Below, piece by piece: positions 63,716-64,000 of a stretch of 64,000 nucleotides of DNA. Under the pieces are notes generated by a model. It saw only the letters and a list, made by a program, of their open reading frames with translations. It ran no database searches and was not told the origin of the DNA. The stretch spans positions 868,001 to 932,000 of the forward strand of contig OZ037875.1 in NCBI GenBank assembly GCA_964035575.1. Direction: 5' to 3'. The position numbers and the translations under genes were made by a program. Each line of letters opens with the position of its first letter. Position 1 is the stretch's first letter. Source of the stretch: Rhynchopus sp. YZ270_cl-10 (taxonomy: Eukaryota > Euglenozoa > Diplonemea > Diplonemida > Diplonemidae).

Positions 63716-64000
63716 TATAAATAAATAAATAAATAAATAAATAAAAAAAGGGGAGAAAAAAAAATAAAGAGAGAGAGATTTCTCCCCACCACCCTGTCGA
63801 CCCCCCGGAGGGGGGGTCGCAGAGGGGTGTCCACTGTTCCGCAAACCCGCCTGCCGTGAGAGGAAGTTTCCCCAGCACTCCCGCTCCTCAATCCTGCAGT
63901 CTGCTGAAGCCCCTGTTATAGAAGGTGTCACTACTCGTGTCAACTCTACCTTCAACGGCAGAGAGACGTTTTAGTTTATTGAAAATAATCAAAATAAGGA

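Larger units (their letters stand above)
62651..64000. other. right-end spacer
   Basis: Holds a 143-bp palindrome (62824-62966), an inverted-repeat element 63604-63715, an AAAT microsatellite and a GACCCCCC/GGGGGGTC hairpin (63798-63819). From 62970 to 63600 I see T-rich sequence only. No gene. Confidence 0.45.

Overview
This window looks like nuclear DNA of a flagellated, single-celled eukaryote. Seven genes carry cis-spliced GT-AG introns; at the junctions I placed, 20 of 25 donors begin GTATG and 24 of 25 acceptors end in CAG. The gene content (condensin SMC4, a meiotic HORMA protein, a DYRK1-type kinase, a tubulin ligase-like TTLL enzyme) is eukaryotic and implies cilia and meiosis. All 16 well-supported genes, over about 56 kb, lie on the plus strand. 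Several starts are preceded by long pyrimidine tracts and an AG. One-way gene clusters plus pyrimidine-AG leaders are typical of Euglenozoa, which trans-splice a leader onto polycistronic RNA. Combined with ordinary GT-AG introns and BspA-like repeats of the type seen in that group, this makes a diplonemid-like euglenozoan my best guess. It is an inference; other unidirectional or trans-splicing protists are not excluded.

Layout: 1-6400 is repeat-rich spacer with no convincing gene. 6.4-11.1 kb holds a doubtful small gene, a Hop1-like HORMA protein, a small unknown protein and a secretory PDI-like protein without CxxC. 12.9-19.1 kb is SMC4 in five exons. 19.1-22.5 kb is spacer. 22.5-27.3 kb is an Na+/Ca2+ exchanger in eight exons. 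28.1-29.4 kb is an inverted-repeat element around an 8-bp satellite. 29.7-33.0 kb is a GT61-like glycosyltransferase. 33.1-37.0 kb holds tandem repeats and a non-autonomous hAT-type element with an exact 8-bp target duplication. 37.1-48.0 kb carries an ADP-ribosyltransferase, a beta-helix protein, an unknown 735-residue protein, a four-helix membrane protein and a degenerate cyclophilin. 48.2-58.5 kb carries a TTLL enzyme, a ubiquitin-like/LRR fusion, a SAM-domain protein and a coiled-coil protein. 59.8-62.65 kb is a DYRK1-like kinase in seven exons. The rest is spacer with palindromes.

The genes form no evident pathway; they look like housekeeping, chromosome, cytoskeleton and signalling genes sharing one transcription unit or one direction.

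The most unusual signal lies outside the genes. About forty short modules (45-110 bp) recur in spacers and introns. Each is a small hairpin head of one of several types, then a spacer, then usually a tail of the form AACTT followed by a T-rich tract. Head types (called A to G here) differ, but A, B and C share a GAGAGGCTT-like core. Every copy I found lies in the same strand as the genes, and different types often sit side by side. All repeat assignments were made by eye.
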